Assembly: GCF_036271055.1 (NCBI RefSeq)
Contig: NZ_DATBBJ010000100.1
Coordinates: 62,001-126,000, forward strand
Direction: 5' to 3'
Origin: Scandinavium sp036271055
GTDB taxonomy: Bacteria; Pseudomonadota; Gammaproteobacteria; Enterobacterales; Enterobacteriaceae
Length of the DNA stretch: 64,000 nt
Position numbers and translations under genes: made by a program. This document shows positions 17,968-27,217 of the stretch, piece by piece. The notes below the pieces were generated by a model. It did no database searches. It was not told the DNA's origin and saw only the letters and a list, made by a program, of their open reading frames with translations. Every line of letters starts with the position of its first letter. Within the stretch, counting starts at the first letter, position 1.

Positions 17968-19242
17968 GTGGCAAAGAACATTCAAGCCATTCGCGGCATG
18001 AACGATTACCTGCCGGGCGAAACCGCTCTCTGGCAGCGCATTGAAGGCACTTTGAAACAGGTGCTCGGCAGCTACGGTTATAGCGAAATTCGTTTGCCGA
18101 TTGTAGAGCAGACCCCGTTATTCAAGCGCGCGATCGGCGAAGTGACCGACGTCGTTGAAAAAGAGATGTATACCTTCGAAGACCGCAATGGCGATAGCCT
18201 GACGCTGCGTCCTGAAGGGACTGCGGGCTGCGTACGCGCCGGCATTGAGCATGGTCTTCTGTACAATCAGGAACAGCGTCTGTGGTACATCGGTCCGATG
18301 TTCCGCCATGAGCGTCCACAGAAAGGGCGCTATCGTCAGTTCCATCAGTTGGGCTGTGAAGTCTTTGGCCTGCAAGGCCCGGACATCGACGCCGAACTGA
18401 TCCTGCTCACCGCCCGCTGGTGGCGTGCGCTGGGTATTTCTGAACATGTCAGCCTTGAACTGAACTCCATCGGATCGCTGGAAGCGCGCGCAAATTATCG
18501 CGAAGCGTTGGTAGCGTATCTGGAACAGTTCAAGGACAAGCTCGACGAAGACTGCAAACGTCGCATGTATACCAATCCGCTGCGCGTGCTGGATTCGAAA
18601 AACCCGGACGTGCAGGCGTTGCTTGATAACGCGCCTGCGCTGGGTGATTACCTCGACGAAGAGTCTCGCGAACACTTTGCTGGCCTCTGTGCTCTGCTCG
18701 ACGATGCTGGCATTGCATATACCGTTAATCAGCGCCTGGTGCGCGGTCTCGACTACTACAACCGTACCGTTTTCGAATGGGTCACGACGAGCCTTGGCTC
18801 CCAAGGAACCGTGTGTGCTGGTGGCCGTTATGATGGTTTAGTGGAACAGCTTGGTGGTCGTGCTACCCCATCGGTTGGCTTCGCAATGGGCCTTGAGCGT
18901 TTAGTTTTACTGGTTCAGGCTGTTAATCCGGAATTTAAAGCGGATCCTGTTGTCGATATATACCTGGTAGCATCAGGCACCGGTACTCAGTCTGCCGCTT
19001 TGCGTTTGGCTGAAGCGCTGCGTGATGAGATGCCAGCCATCAAACTGATGACCAACCACGGTGGTGGTAACTTCAAGAAACAGTTCGCTCGTGCAGATAA
19101 ATGGGGCGCTCGCGTCGCATTGGTACTGGGTGAATCTGAAGTGGCCGACCGCAATGTCGTGGTAAAAGATTTGCGCTCTGGTGAGCAGACGACTGTAACG
19201 CAGGACAGCGTTGCCGCGCATTTGCGCACACTGCTGGGCTAA
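17968..19242 (+). CDS. hisS: Histidyl-tRNA synthetase
   Basis: Class II aminoacyl-tRNA synthetase charging tRNA-His. The product is 424 residues, the E. coli length. Seen in order: class II motif 1 region, motif 2 (MFRHERPQKGRYRQFHQ), the histidine-specific motifs LVRGLDYY and the SVGFAMGLERL motif 3, and the C-terminal anticodon-binding domain from about residue 325. It starts with GTG after an AAAGAG site, as in E. coli. The start is fixed by the conserved N-terminus AKNIQAIRGMNDYLP. Confidence 0.98.
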   Translation: MAKNIQAIRGMNDYLPGETALWQRIEGTLKQVLGSYGYSEIRLPIVEQTPLFKRAIGEVTDVVEKEMYTFEDRNGDSLTLRPEGTAGCVRAGIEHGLLYNQEQRLWYIGPMFRHERPQKGRYRQFHQLGCEVFGLQGPDIDAELILLTARWWRALGISEHVSLELNSIGSLEARANYREALVAYLEQFKDKLDEDCKRRMYTNPLRVLDSKNPDVQALLDNAPALGDYLDEESREHFAGLCALLDDAGIAYTVNQRLVRGLDYYNRTVFEWVTTSLGSQGTVCAGGRYDGLVEQLGGRATPSVGFAMGLERLVLLVQAVNPEFKADPVVDIYLVASGTGTQSAALRLAEALRDEMPAIKLMTNHGGGNFKKQFARADKWGARVALVLGESEVADRNVVVKDLRSGEQTTVTQDSVAAHLRTLLG

Positions 19243-19275
19243 TCGCCCGGGACTATTATTCAGGAGAAGAACTGC

Positions 19276-19896
19276 GTGGAAGTCTACAGTAACGATAACG
19301 AACAGGTCGACGCACTCAAAACTTTCTTTGCTGAGAACGGCAAAGCGCTGGCAGTGGGCGTTGTGCTTGGGATTGGAGCGCTGGTTGGCTGGCGCTACTG
19401 GACCTCGCATCAGGAAGGTAACTCACGTCAGACCTCACAGGCCTATGAAAGCGCCGTGAGTACCCTGAAAGCGGACAAACCTGAAACCTACGGCCCGGTT
19501 GAAAAAATCGCGACCAACGAAAAAAATGCTTATGGCGCATTTGCCGCCCTGGAACTGGCTCAGAACTTTGTCGATGCCAACCAGCTGGATAAAGCAGAAA
19601 AACAACTGCAACTGGGATTGGCTGCGGCGCCTGATGACAACCTGAAATCGGTTATCAATATGCGTCTGGCCCGTGTTCAGCTGCAAATGAAACAGCCTGA
19701 TGCAGCACTGAAAACCCTTGAAGGCATTAAAGGGGATGGCTGGACAGCAATCGTCGCGGATTTACGCGGTGAAATCCTGTTAAGCAAAGGCGATAAGCAG
19801 GGGGCTCGCGCCGCCTGGGAAGCTGGCGTAAAAAGTGATGCTTCACCAGCGCTCAGCGAAATGATGCGCATGAAAATGAATAATTTGTCCATCTGA
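19276..19896 (+). CDS. yfgM: YfgM, periplasmic chaperone-network / SecYEG-associated protein
   Basis: Inner-membrane protein of 206 residues with one N-terminal membrane segment (about residues 22-41) and a periplasmic TPR-like domain. In E. coli it binds PpiD and the SecYEG translocon and links to periplasmic chaperones. It begins with GTG after a strong AGGAGA site. It lies ten bases before bamB in the usual hisS-yfgM-bamB-der order. Confidence 0.96.
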   Translation: MEVYSNDNEQVDALKTFFAENGKALAVGVVLGIGALVGWRYWTSHQEGNSRQTSQAYESAVSTLKADKPETYGPVEKIATNEKNAYGAFAALELAQNFVDANQLDKAEKQLQLGLAAAPDDNLKSVINMRLARVQLQMKQPDAALKTLEGIKGDGWTAIVADLRGEILLSKGDKQGARAAWEAGVKSDASPALSEMMRMKMNNLSI

Positions 19897-19906
19897 GAGG
19901 GACCCG

Positions 19907-21085
19907 ATGCAATTGCGTAAATTACTTTTGCCAGGACTGCTATCTGTTACGTTATTGAGCGGCTGTTCACTGTTTAACAGCGAAGAAGACGTTGTAAAAA
20001 TGTCCCCGCTGCCAACGGTTGAAAACCAGTTTACCCCGACGACCTCCTGGAGCGAATCCGTAGGTAGCGGTATTGGTGATTTCTATTCCAACCTCCACCC
20101 GGCTTATGCCGATAGCGTGGTGTATGCAGCGGATCGTCAGGGTCTTGTGAAGGCTCTGCACGCGGAAAGCGGGAAGGAAGTGTGGTCTGTGAATCTGGCT
20201 GAGAAAGACGGCTGGTTCTCCCACCTACCGGCGCTGCTGTCCGGTGGTCTGACCGTGAGCGGCGGCCATGTGTATGTTGGCTCAGAAAAAGCACAGGTTT
20301 ATGCGTTAAACACCAGCGACGGCACTGTTGCATGGAAAACGCCTGTTGCGGGTGAAGCATTATCACGTCCGGTTGTCAGCGACGGCGTTGTGCTTATCCA
20401 CACCAGCAATGGCCAGTTGCAGGCACTGAACGAAAGCGATGGCGCCATCAAATGGACCGTTAACCTCGACATGCCTGCACTTTCCCTGCGTGGGGAATCG
20501 GCTCCAGTGACGGCCTTTGGTGCAGCCATTGTTGGCGGCGATAACGGTCGTGTAAACGCCGTGTTGATGCAGCAAGGTCAATTGATTTGGCAGCAACGTA
20601 TCTCCCAGGCGACTGGCCCGACTGAAATCGATCGCCTGAGCGATGTGGACACTACGCCTGTTGTCGTTGATGGTGTTGTTTACGCCCTCGCGTACAATGG
20701 CAACCTGACCGCGCTGGATCTGCGCAGCGGCCAGATCATGTGGAAACGTGAACTGGGCTCGGTGAATGATTTTGTCATCGACGGAAACCGTATTTATCTG
20801 GTCGATCAGAACGACCGTCTGCTGGCGCTCAGCACCGATGGTGGTGTGACGCTGTGGACGCAGAGCGATCTGCTGCACCGTTTGCTGACTTCGCCTGTGC
20901 TGTATAATGGCAGCCTGGTGGTTGGCGACAGCGAAGGTTACATGCACTGGATTAACCCGCAGGATGGCCATTTTGTTGCTCAGCAGAAAGTGGACAGCTC
21001 AGGTTTCCTGACCGATCCTGTAGTGGCCGATGGTCAACTGCTGATCCAGGCGAAAGACGGTACGTTGTACTCCATTACGCGTTAA
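19907..21085 (+). CDS. bamB: BamB, outer membrane protein assembly lipoprotein
   Basis: Lipoprotein of the BAM complex, an eight-bladed beta propeller that scaffolds BamA during outer membrane protein insertion. The product is 392 residues, the E. coli length. The signal peptide ends in lipobox LSGC with Cys20. Repeats of the PQQ-like propeller type (for example GTVAWKTPV, GAIKWTV, GQIMWKREL) recur through the mature part. A strong terminator follows. Confidence 0.98.
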   Translation: MQLRKLLLPGLLSVTLLSGCSLFNSEEDVVKMSPLPTVENQFTPTTSWSESVGSGIGDFYSNLHPAYADSVVYAADRQGLVKALHAESGKEVWSVNLAEKDGWFSHLPALLSGGLTVSGGHVYVGSEKAQVYALNTSDGTVAWKTPVAGEALSRPVVSDGVVLIHTSNGQLQALNESDGAIKWTVNLDMPALSLRGESAPVTAFGAAIVGGDNGRVNAVLMQQGQLIWQQRISQATGPTEIDRLSDVDTTPVVVDGVVYALAYNGNLTALDLRSGQIMWKRELGSVNDFVIDGNRIYLVDQNDRLLALSTDGGVTLWTQSDLLHRLLTSPVLYNGSLVVGDSEGYMHWINPQDGHFVAQQKVDSSGFLTDPVVADGQLLIQAKDGTLYSITR

Positions 21086-21108
21086 GTCTGTTCGCAGTAT
21101 GCATTGCA

Positions 21109-21140
21109 AACGGCTCCTGTTTTAGCAGGGGCCGTTTTAT
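21109..21140 (+). terminator. Terminator after bamB
   Basis: Eleven-base stem AACGGCTCCTG / CAGGGGCCGTT with a TTTTAG loop, followed by TTATTGTTTTT. It separates bamB from der. Confidence 0.85.
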
Positions 21141-21168
21141 TGTTTTTAGAATTTAAGAGGCATTTATC

Positions 21169-22647
21169 ATGGTACCTGTGGTCGCGCTTGTCGGGCGCCC
21201 TAACGTTGGCAAATCCACGCTGTTTAACCGTCTGACGCGCACGCGAGATGCGCTGGTCGCGGATTTCCCGGGTCTGACTCGTGACCGTAAGTACGGTCGT
21301 GCTGAAGTGGAAGGCCGCGAGTTTATCTGTATTGATACCGGTGGTATCGATGGCACTGAAGAAGGCGTGGAAACGCGCATGGCGGAACAATCGCTGCTGG
21401 CGATTGAAGAAGCTGACGTAGTGCTGTTTATGGTCGATGCTCGTGCGGGGCTGATGCCAGCGGACGTCGCTATTGCTAACCATCTGCGTTCTCGTAAAAA
21501 AGCGACCTTCCTGGTTGCTAACAAAACTGACGGCATCGACCCGGATCAAGCCGTAGCTGATTTCTGGTCTCTGGGTTTAGGCGATATTCACCCTATCGCT
21601 GCGTCTCATGGCCGTGGTGTGACCAGCCTCATCGAACAGGCTTTGCTGCCGTTCATGGACGAGATTGCACCGGTAGAAGAAGTGGACGAAGACGCTGAAT
21701 ACTGGGCGCAGTTTGAAGCCGAGCAAAATGGTGAAGAAATTGAAGAGCCAGAAGACGATTTCGACCCACGCAGCCTGCCTATCAAACTGGCTATCGTTGG
21801 CCGTCCTAACGTTGGTAAGTCAACGCTAACTAACCGTATTCTCGGTGAAGACCGCGTAGTGGTTTACGACATGCCGGGCACCACCCGTGACAGCATCTAC
21901 ATCCCGATGGAACGCGATGAGCGTGAGTACATTCTCATCGACACCGCCGGGGTGCGTAAGCGTGGCAAGATAACCGAAACTGTCGAAAAATTCTCGGTTA
22001 TCAAAACGTTGCAGGCGATTGAAGACGCGAACGTGGTGATGCTGGTCATCGATGCCCGTGAAGGCATTTCAGATCAGGATCTCTCGCTGTTAGGCTTTAT
22101 TCTCAATAGTGGGCGCTCACTTGTTATTGTGGTCAACAAATGGGATGGCCTGAGCAATGAAGTGAGAGAGCAGGTCAAAGAAACCCTCGATTTCCGTCTG
22201 GGCTTCATCGACTTCGCCCGTGTGCATTTCATCTCTGCCTTGCATGGTAGTGGTGTTGGCAACCTGTTTGAATCCGTGCGTGAAGCTTACGACAGTTCAA
22301 CACGTCGTCAGAGCACCGCAATGCTGACCCGTATCATGACAATGGCTGCTGACGATCACCAGCCGCCGCTGGTACGTGGCCGTCGCGTGAAACTGAAATA
22401 TGCGCACGCGGGTGGCTATAACCCACCGATTGTGGTGATTCACGGCAACCAGGTAAAAGACCTGCCGGATTCTTACAAGCGTTACCTGATGAACTATTTC
22501 CGTAAATCGCTGGACGTCATGGGCACGCCAATCCGTATTCAGTTCAAGGAAGGGGAAAACCCGTTCGCGAACAAACGCAACACCCTGACACCGAATCAGA
22601 TGCGTAAACGTAAACGTCTGATTAAGCACATCAAAAAAGGTAAGTAA
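21169..22647 (+). CDS. der: Der (EngA), double-GTPase ribosome assembly factor
   Basis: Essential GTPase for 50S subunit maturation. The product is 492 residues with two tandem G domains. P-loops GRPNVGKST appear near residue 9 and near residue 210, each with DTGG/DTAG switch motifs and NK.D motifs. A C-terminal KH-like domain follows from about residue 375, ending in a basic tail. An acidic linker (EEIEEPEDDFD) joins the two G domains. Ends in a strong terminator. Confidence 0.98.
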   Translation: MVPVVALVGRPNVGKSTLFNRLTRTRDALVADFPGLTRDRKYGRAEVEGREFICIDTGGIDGTEEGVETRMAEQSLLAIEEADVVLFMVDARAGLMPADVAIANHLRSRKKATFLVANKTDGIDPDQAVADFWSLGLGDIHPIAASHGRGVTSLIEQALLPFMDEIAPVEEVDEDAEYWAQFEAEQNGEEIEEPEDDFDPRSLPIKLAIVGRPNVGKSTLTNRILGEDRVVVYDMPGTTRDSIYIPMERDEREYILIDTAGVRKRGKITETVEKFSVIKTLQAIEDANVVMLVIDAREGISDQDLSLLGFILNSGRSLVIVVNKWDGLSNEVREQVKETLDFRLGFIDFARVHFISALHGSGVGNLFESVREAYDSSTRRQSTAMLTRIMTMAADDHQPPLVRGRRVKLKYAHAGGYNPPIVVIHGNQVKDLPDSYKRYLMNYFRKSLDVMGTPIRIQFKEGENPFANKRNTLTPNQMRKRKRLIKHIKKGK

Positions 22648-22680
22648 GCACCTCTGTCCTTCTGGTGCGGAACTCACTCT

Positions 22681-22704
22681 AACCCGCCTGATGGCGGGTT
22701 TTTT
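22681..22704 (+). terminator. Terminator after der
   Basis: AACCCGCC / GGCGGGTT stem with a TGAT loop and a TTTTG tail. It overlaps the upstream part of the next open frame, which supports a downstream start for that gene. Confidence 0.9.
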
Positions 22705-22720
22705 GTCTTTGAGGTTGATG

Positions 22721-23812
22721 ATGAAACTTGGGTTTGTTGGTCTTGGCGCGGTGATCGACACCGCCTATCTGCCTGCGCTTAGGCGCCTCGGTATTTCTCC
22801 TGAACATTGCTTTGGCTTCGATACTGACGTGTCGCGAGCGCCTGTGGGTATTCAGCGCTGCCATTCGCTCGACGCATTACTGGCGACAAACCCGCAAATG
22901 GTGTTTATCACAACCGGTTCGCTATGGCATTTGCCTGTGCTGGAGCAAGTGTTGAAATCTGCGGTGTCACGGATTGTGGTGGAAAAGCCTGTCGCCGCTA
23001 CGCTGGAGCAACTGGCGCAGTTGCAGGTTTTGCTCGCTTTGCCGGAGAATGTGAATCGGGTGTTGGCGCTCGATCACTGGATGGCGCGTGACGGAGTGGC
23101 GCAGTTGGTGCGGGGAAATCCTGAAAGCGACTGGATAGCCGAAGCCGATGACCCGAGTATGCGTGCGCAGATTTCATCGCTTGCAGACATTGTGAAGATT
23201 GAAGGCTATTTGCAGGAGCCGAGCGGGTTTAACGCCAAAGGTGAACCGATAGCCTTAAATTTCGCGACAGGCGAACCAGACACCCGACAGCTTCGTCACC
23301 CTGACGGCGTGATTGTCGATATCGGTACGCATGTGTTGGCGATGATGCATGAAACCCTGGCCGCAATGGGGGCCACTAATCAGCTCAGACTCACATTATG
23401 TGAGGCCAAAGATCGGCTGGGTAACGCGATTACGACTGGCGATATCACAACGGCCGAAGGCAGCGCGCATCTGAAAGGTGAGTTGTGTGGCATTCCGCTG
23501 GAAATGTGGCTGAACAAATACGCCGGGCCATCTGGGGGGCAGAAAGGTATTCGTCTGCATTTGCGTAACGGCATGGTGCTCAGCCAGGACAGACGAGGCG
23601 CTCACGAAGTGCTGGAAGTGTGGCAGGGTGAAAAAGTTCAACGCTGGACGCTGGAAGGCCCGGTATACGATCGCTGCCTGGGGCGTCTTATTCTCGGGGC
23701 AAACAACGTGTTTGAACGCACGCCTGAGCAGATCAGCACGCTCACCCAACGTCGTATTACCGAAGTGACGGCGCTCCTGCAATTACAGCAGCAACTGCGC
23801 GGCCCACATTGA
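22721..23812 (+). CDS. Gfo/Idh/MocA-family NAD(P)-dependent oxidoreductase, substrate unknown
   Basis: Product of 363 residues starting MKLGFVGLG. The N-terminal Rossmann fold has the GFVGLGAVIDTAYLPAL nucleotide-binding loop, and VVEKPVA near residue 90 is the family EKP motif containing the catalytic-type lysine. The C-terminal part is the alpha/beta substrate domain. Three starts compete: 22691 lies in the der terminator, 22718 is three bases from the GAGG site, and 22721 is six bases away and preferred. This gene is not found between der and yfgJ in E. coli K-12, so it looks like an accessory insertion. Its substrate, probably a sugar or polyol, cannot be read from the sequence. Confidence 0.85.
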   Translation: MKLGFVGLGAVIDTAYLPALRRLGISPEHCFGFDTDVSRAPVGIQRCHSLDALLATNPQMVFITTGSLWHLPVLEQVLKSAVSRIVVEKPVAATLEQLAQLQVLLALPENVNRVLALDHWMARDGVAQLVRGNPESDWIAEADDPSMRAQISSLADIVKIEGYLQEPSGFNAKGEPIALNFATGEPDTRQLRHPDGVIVDIGTHVLAMMHETLAAMGATNQLRLTLCEAKDRLGNAITTGDITTAEGSAHLKGELCGIPLEMWLNKYAGPSGGQKGIRLHLRNGMVLSQDRRGAHEVLEVWQGEKVQRWTLEGPVYDRCLGRLILGANNVFERTPEQISTLTQRRITEVTALLQLQQQLRGPH

Positions 23813-23862
23813 TGATGTGGTAAAATAGCCGTAAGATTTTGCGTATCAGCAAGGAGTGAACG

Positions 23863-24084
23863 ATGGAACTGAACTGTCCGGTTTGTGATGCTCAGATGGA
23901 GTTGCAGGGCGATAAAGCCCATTGTGCGAAGTGTCAGCAGGATTATGCGTTGCAGGCGCTGTGCCCGGAATGCCATAAGCCGCTGGAGGTGTTAAAAGCC
24001 TGTGGGGCGGTGGACTATTTCTGCCAGAACGGTCATGGGCTGATTTCGAAAAAACGCGTAGAGTTCGTGCCTGTCTCGCAGTAA
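23863..24084 (+). CDS. yfgJ: YfgJ, small zinc-ribbon protein
   Basis: Protein of 73 residues with two zinc-ribbon-like sets of cysteines: CPVC...CAKC in the first half and CPECHK...C...C in the second. The family is conserved in enterics and has no established function. A good AAGGAG ribosome site precedes the ATG. It is convergent with xseA, with a REP unit in the gap. Confidence 0.93.
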   Translation: MELNCPVCDAQMELQGDKAHCAKCQQDYALQALCPECHKPLEVLKACGAVDYFCQNGHGLISKKRVEFVPVSQ

Positions 24085-24093
24085 AACAGCTTT

Positions 24094-24126
24094 AACGCCC
24101 GGTGGCGCTGCGCTGACCGGGCCTAC
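24094..24126. repeat. Single REP unit between yfgJ and xseA
   Basis: ACGCCCGGTGGCGCTGCGC followed by TGACCGGGCCTACTG, a single palindromic REP unit in the 64-base convergent gap. The small toxin/antisense pair shoB-ohsC seen in E. coli near here is absent, as the gap is too short. Confidence 0.8.
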
Positions 24127-24148
24127 TGAGACAGAAAATACGGCGTGA

Positions 24149-25522
24149 TTATTTTGCTTTACGGACGCGAGTTTTTTTCACCGGTGTGATTTTTGTTACT
24201 TCACTTTCCACCACGCCATCTTCCAGACGCGTTGTCAGTTTGTCACCCGCATTCACCTGTTTCGCTTTCTTCACCAGTTTGCCATCGGCGGCGGTCGTGA
24301 CGCTGTAGCCGCGTGCCAACGTGGAAAGCGGGCTAACGGCTTCAAGATGCGTAACCGCATTGCCAAACCTTTCGCGAGTGGTACTAAGCTGCGCACGAAG
24401 CGTTTGCGCCAGACGGTATTCCAGCTGCTGAATGCGTGTCTGTGCCCGGTAAATGCGCGGCTGTGGATTCTGTTGATTCAGGCGCTGAATCACTCGCTGC
24501 TGGCGTTGCGTGCTCTTCTTCAACTGATTATCCAGCGCAAAGCTCATGCGTTGACGCAGCCTGTCGAGTACCGTTTGCTGACGCGCGAGGCGCAACTGCG
24601 GATGCTGTTGCTGTAAACGATGCTGGAGTTGTGAGAAGCGGCGATTACGGTTGGCAATAAAGTAATCCATCGCCATTTCCAGCCGCTGCTGGGCTGACTG
24701 TACCTGGCGCAGCAGCTCCAGTTGGTTGCGGCTGACCATTTCCGCAGCGGCAGAAGGCGTGGGAGCACGTAAATCGGCAACAAAATCGGCAACGGTGACA
24801 TCGGTTTCATGACCGACGGCGCTGACAACGGGAATGCGGCTGGCAAAAATCGCCCGTGCTACGCGCTCATCGTTAAAGCTCCATAAATCTTCCAGCGAGC
24901 CGCCGCCACGCCCAACAATCAGCACGTCGCACTCCTCACGCAGATTCGCCCGTTCAATCGCACGCACAATTTGCGCAGGCGCATCGTCGCCCTGGACCGA
25001 TGTCGGGTAAATGACGACCGGCAGCGAAGGATCGCGGCGTTTCAGAACGTGAAGAATATCATGCAGTGCGGCACCGCTTTTGGAGGTGATCACCCCGACG
25101 CAGTGCGCAGGTGAAGGCAGAGGCTGTTTGAATTGCTGGTCGAACAGCCCTTCCGCTGAAAGCTGGGCTTTAAGCTGCTCATATTTTTGCTGCAACAACC
25201 CTTCGCCCGCAGGTTGCATGCTTTCGACGATAATCTGGTAATCGCCGCGTGGTTCGTACAGCGTAATATTGGCGCGAACTAAAACCTGCTGTCCGTGCTG
25301 CGGTCGAAACGTAACGCGTCGATTGCTGTTGCGAAACATCGCGCAGCGCACCTGAGCGTTATCGTCTTTGAGCGTGAAGTACCAGTGGCCGGAAGAGGGC
25401 TGGGAAAAGTTGGAGATTTCGCCGCTGATCCACACTTGCCCCATTTCTTGCTCGAGCAGCAGACGCACCGACTGATTGAGGCGGCTGACGGTAAAAATTG
25501 AGGGGGATTGAGAAGGTAACAT
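24149..25522 (-). CDS. xseA: Exodeoxyribonuclease VII large subunit
   Basis: Catalytic subunit of the ATP-independent single-strand exonuclease ExoVII, which partners with several XseB subunits. The product is 457 residues: an N-terminal OB-fold DNA-binding domain (about residues 1-105), the catalytic domain with DVLIVGRGGGSLEDLW and the SAVGHETD motif, then long helices with coiled-coil character that recruit XseB, and a basic C-terminus. Divergent from guaB over a 161-base regulatory gap. xseB is not in this window. Confidence 0.97.
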   Translation of the reverse strand: MLPSQSPSIFTVSRLNQSVRLLLEQEMGQVWISGEISNFSQPSSGHWYFTLKDDNAQVRCAMFRNSNRRVTFRPQHGQQVLVRANITLYEPRGDYQIIVESMQPAGEGLLQQKYEQLKAQLSAEGLFDQQFKQPLPSPAHCVGVITSKSGAALHDILHVLKRRDPSLPVVIYPTSVQGDDAPAQIVRAIERANLREECDVLIVGRGGGSLEDLWSFNDERVARAIFASRIPVVSAVGHETDVTVADFVADLRAPTPSAAAEMVSRNQLELLRQVQSAQQRLEMAMDYFIANRNRRFSQLQHRLQQQHPQLRLARQQTVLDRLRQRMSFALDNQLKKSTQRQQRVIQRLNQQNPQPRIYRAQTRIQQLEYRLAQTLRAQLSTTRERFGNAVTHLEAVSPLSTLARGYSVTTAADGKLVKKAKQVNAGDKLTTRLEDGVVESEVTKITPVKKTRVRKAK

Positions 25523-25614
25523 GTGAGCGAGATCAAACTTTAAATCAGCAGGTTATTCAGTCGATAGTAACTTGCTCAGACGCGATCGCAAGCATTTTTT
25601 GCAAAAAAGTGTGG

Positions 25615-25630
25615 ATGCAACCGATTACGC
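25615..25630 (+). promoter_or_regulatory. PurR-like operator of guaBA
   Basis: ATGCAACCGATTACGC matches the PurR consensus ACGCAAACGTTTGCGT at 11 of 16 positions and lies directly upstream of the promoter -10. The guaBA operon is a known PurR target in E. coli, which supports this weaker match. Confidence 0.6.
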
Positions 25631-25634
25631 TCTG

Positions 25635-25640
25635 TATAAT
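25635..25640 (+). promoter_or_regulatory. -10 element of the guaBA promoter
   Basis: Perfect TATAAT at 25635-25640, 44 bases before the guaB ATG. The region 17 bases upstream (TGGATG) is a weak -35 and overlaps the PurR-like box, consistent with repression by occlusion. Confidence 0.7.
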
Positions 25641-25683
25641 GCCACGGCAATATTTATTAACCATCCAGGTAGAGATATTGCCC

Positions 25684-27150
25684 ATGCTACGTATCGCCAA
25701 AGAAGCACTGACGTTTGACGACGTCCTCCTCGTTCCCGCTCATTCCACCGTTCTGCCGAATACTGCCGATCTCAGCACGCAGTTGACCAAATCCATTCGC
25801 CTGAACATTCCTATGCTCTCCGCAGCCATGGACACCGTGACGGAAGCGCGCCTGGCAATTGCCCTGGCTCAGGAAGGCGGCATCGGCTTTATTCACAAAA
25901 ACATGTCGATTGAGCGCCAGGCGGAAGAAGTTCGCCGCGTGAAGAAATACGAATCCGGCGTTGTTTCTGACCCACAAACCGTTCTGCCAACAACCACCCT
26001 GCAAGAAGTCAAAGAACTGACCGCCCGTAATGGTTTTGCTGGTTATCCTGTTGTGACCGAAAGCAACGAACTGGTCGGTATCATTACCGGTCGTGATGTG
26101 CGTTTCGTGACCGATCTCAGCCAGCCTGTCAGCGTGTACATGACGCCGAAAGAGCGTCTCGTCACCGTGCGCGAAGGCGAGTCTCGCGACGTGGTGTTCG
26201 GCAAAATGCACGAAAAGCGCGTAGAAAAGGCGCTGGTGGTTGATGCGAATTTCCATCTGACCGGCATGATTACCGTAAAAGATTTCCAGAAAGCAGAACG
26301 TAAACCACAGGCATGTAAAGATGAACATGGCAGCTTGCGCGTCGGTGCGGCTGTTGGCGCGGGTGCGGGTAACGAAGAGCGTATTGATGCGTTGGTCGCT
26401 GCTGGCGTTGACGTACTGCTGATCGACTCCTCACATGGTCATTCCGAAGGCGTTCTGCAACGTATCCGCGAAACTCGTGCGAAATACCCGGATCTGCAAA
26501 TCATCGGTGGCAACGTCGCGACGGGCGCAGGCGCGCGTGCGCTGGCTGATGCTGGTGTGAGCGCGGTGAAAGTGGGTATCGGTCCTGGTTCTATCTGTAC
26601 CACCCGTATCGTCACGGGCGTAGGTGTACCGCAGATCACCGCTGTAGCCGATGCCGTTGAAGCGCTGGAAGGGCTGGGCATTCCGGTTATCGCCGATGGC
26701 GGGATCCGTTTCTCTGGTGATATCGCGAAAGCTATCGCCGCAGGCGCAAGCGTAGTGATGGTCGGCTCTATGTTGGCAGGAACTGAAGAATCGCCAGGTG
26801 AAATCGAACTTTACCAGGGCCGTTCTTATAAATCTTACCGCGGTATGGGATCGCTTGGCGCGATGTCTAAAGGTTCTTCTGACCGTTACTTCCAAAGCGA
26901 TAACGCTGCCGACAAACTGGTGCCGGAAGGGATCGAAGGCCGCGTGGCGTACAAAGGTCGTCTGAAAGAAATCATTCACCAGCAGATGGGCGGCCTGCGC
27001 TCCTGTATGGGTCTGACTGGCTGTGGCACCATCGACGCGCTGCGTACCAAAGCGGAATTCGTCCGTATCAGCGGAGCGGGCATTCAGGAAAGCCACGTAC
27101 ATGACGTGACCATCACCAAAGAATCCCCGAACTACCGCATGGGTTCTTGA
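25684..27150 (+). CDS. guaB: Inosine-5'-monophosphate dehydrogenase
   Basis: Oxidises IMP to XMP with NAD+, the first committed step to GMP. The product is 488 residues, the E. coli length, if started at MLRIAKEALTFDD. The frame is open further upstream, but those codons lie across the promoter. The TIM barrel is interrupted by two CBS domains (about residues 95-210), and the catalytic Cys305 sits in GPGSICTTR. Followed by guaA across a 67-base gap with a hairpin. Confidence 0.98.
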   Translation: MLRIAKEALTFDDVLLVPAHSTVLPNTADLSTQLTKSIRLNIPMLSAAMDTVTEARLAIALAQEGGIGFIHKNMSIERQAEEVRRVKKYESGVVSDPQTVLPTTTLQEVKELTARNGFAGYPVVTESNELVGIITGRDVRFVTDLSQPVSVYMTPKERLVTVREGESRDVVFGKMHEKRVEKALVVDANFHLTGMITVKDFQKAERKPQACKDEHGSLRVGAAVGAGAGNEERIDALVAAGVDVLLIDSSHGHSEGVLQRIRETRAKYPDLQIIGGNVATGAGARALADAGVSAVKVGIGPGSICTTRIVTGVGVPQITAVADAVEALEGLGIPVIADGGIRFSGDIAKAIAAGASVVMVGSMLAGTEESPGEIELYQGRSYKSYRGMGSLGAMSKGSSDRYFQSDNAADKLVPEGIEGRVAYKGRLKEIIHQQMGGLRSCMGLTGCGTIDALRTKAEFVRISGAGIQESHVHDVTITKESPNYRMGS

Positions 27151-27159
27151 TTATTTCCC

Positions 27160-27190
27160 GCGCCCGGCATTAGCCGGGCGCTTTGATTTT
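27160..27190 (+). terminator. Intercistronic hairpin between guaB and guaA
   Basis: GCGCCCGGC / GCCGGGCGC stem with an ATTA loop, followed by TTTGATTTTG. It may cause partial termination or stabilise guaB mRNA; guaA probably depends on read-through. Confidence 0.6.
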
Positions 27191-27217
27191 GTTTCACTTG
27201 CCCTGGAATTATCGTCA

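Noticed and set aside
24085..24148. Possible shoB/ohsC toxin-antitoxin locus between yfgJ and xseA
   Set aside because: The 64-base gap holds only a REP unit and is too short for the pair.
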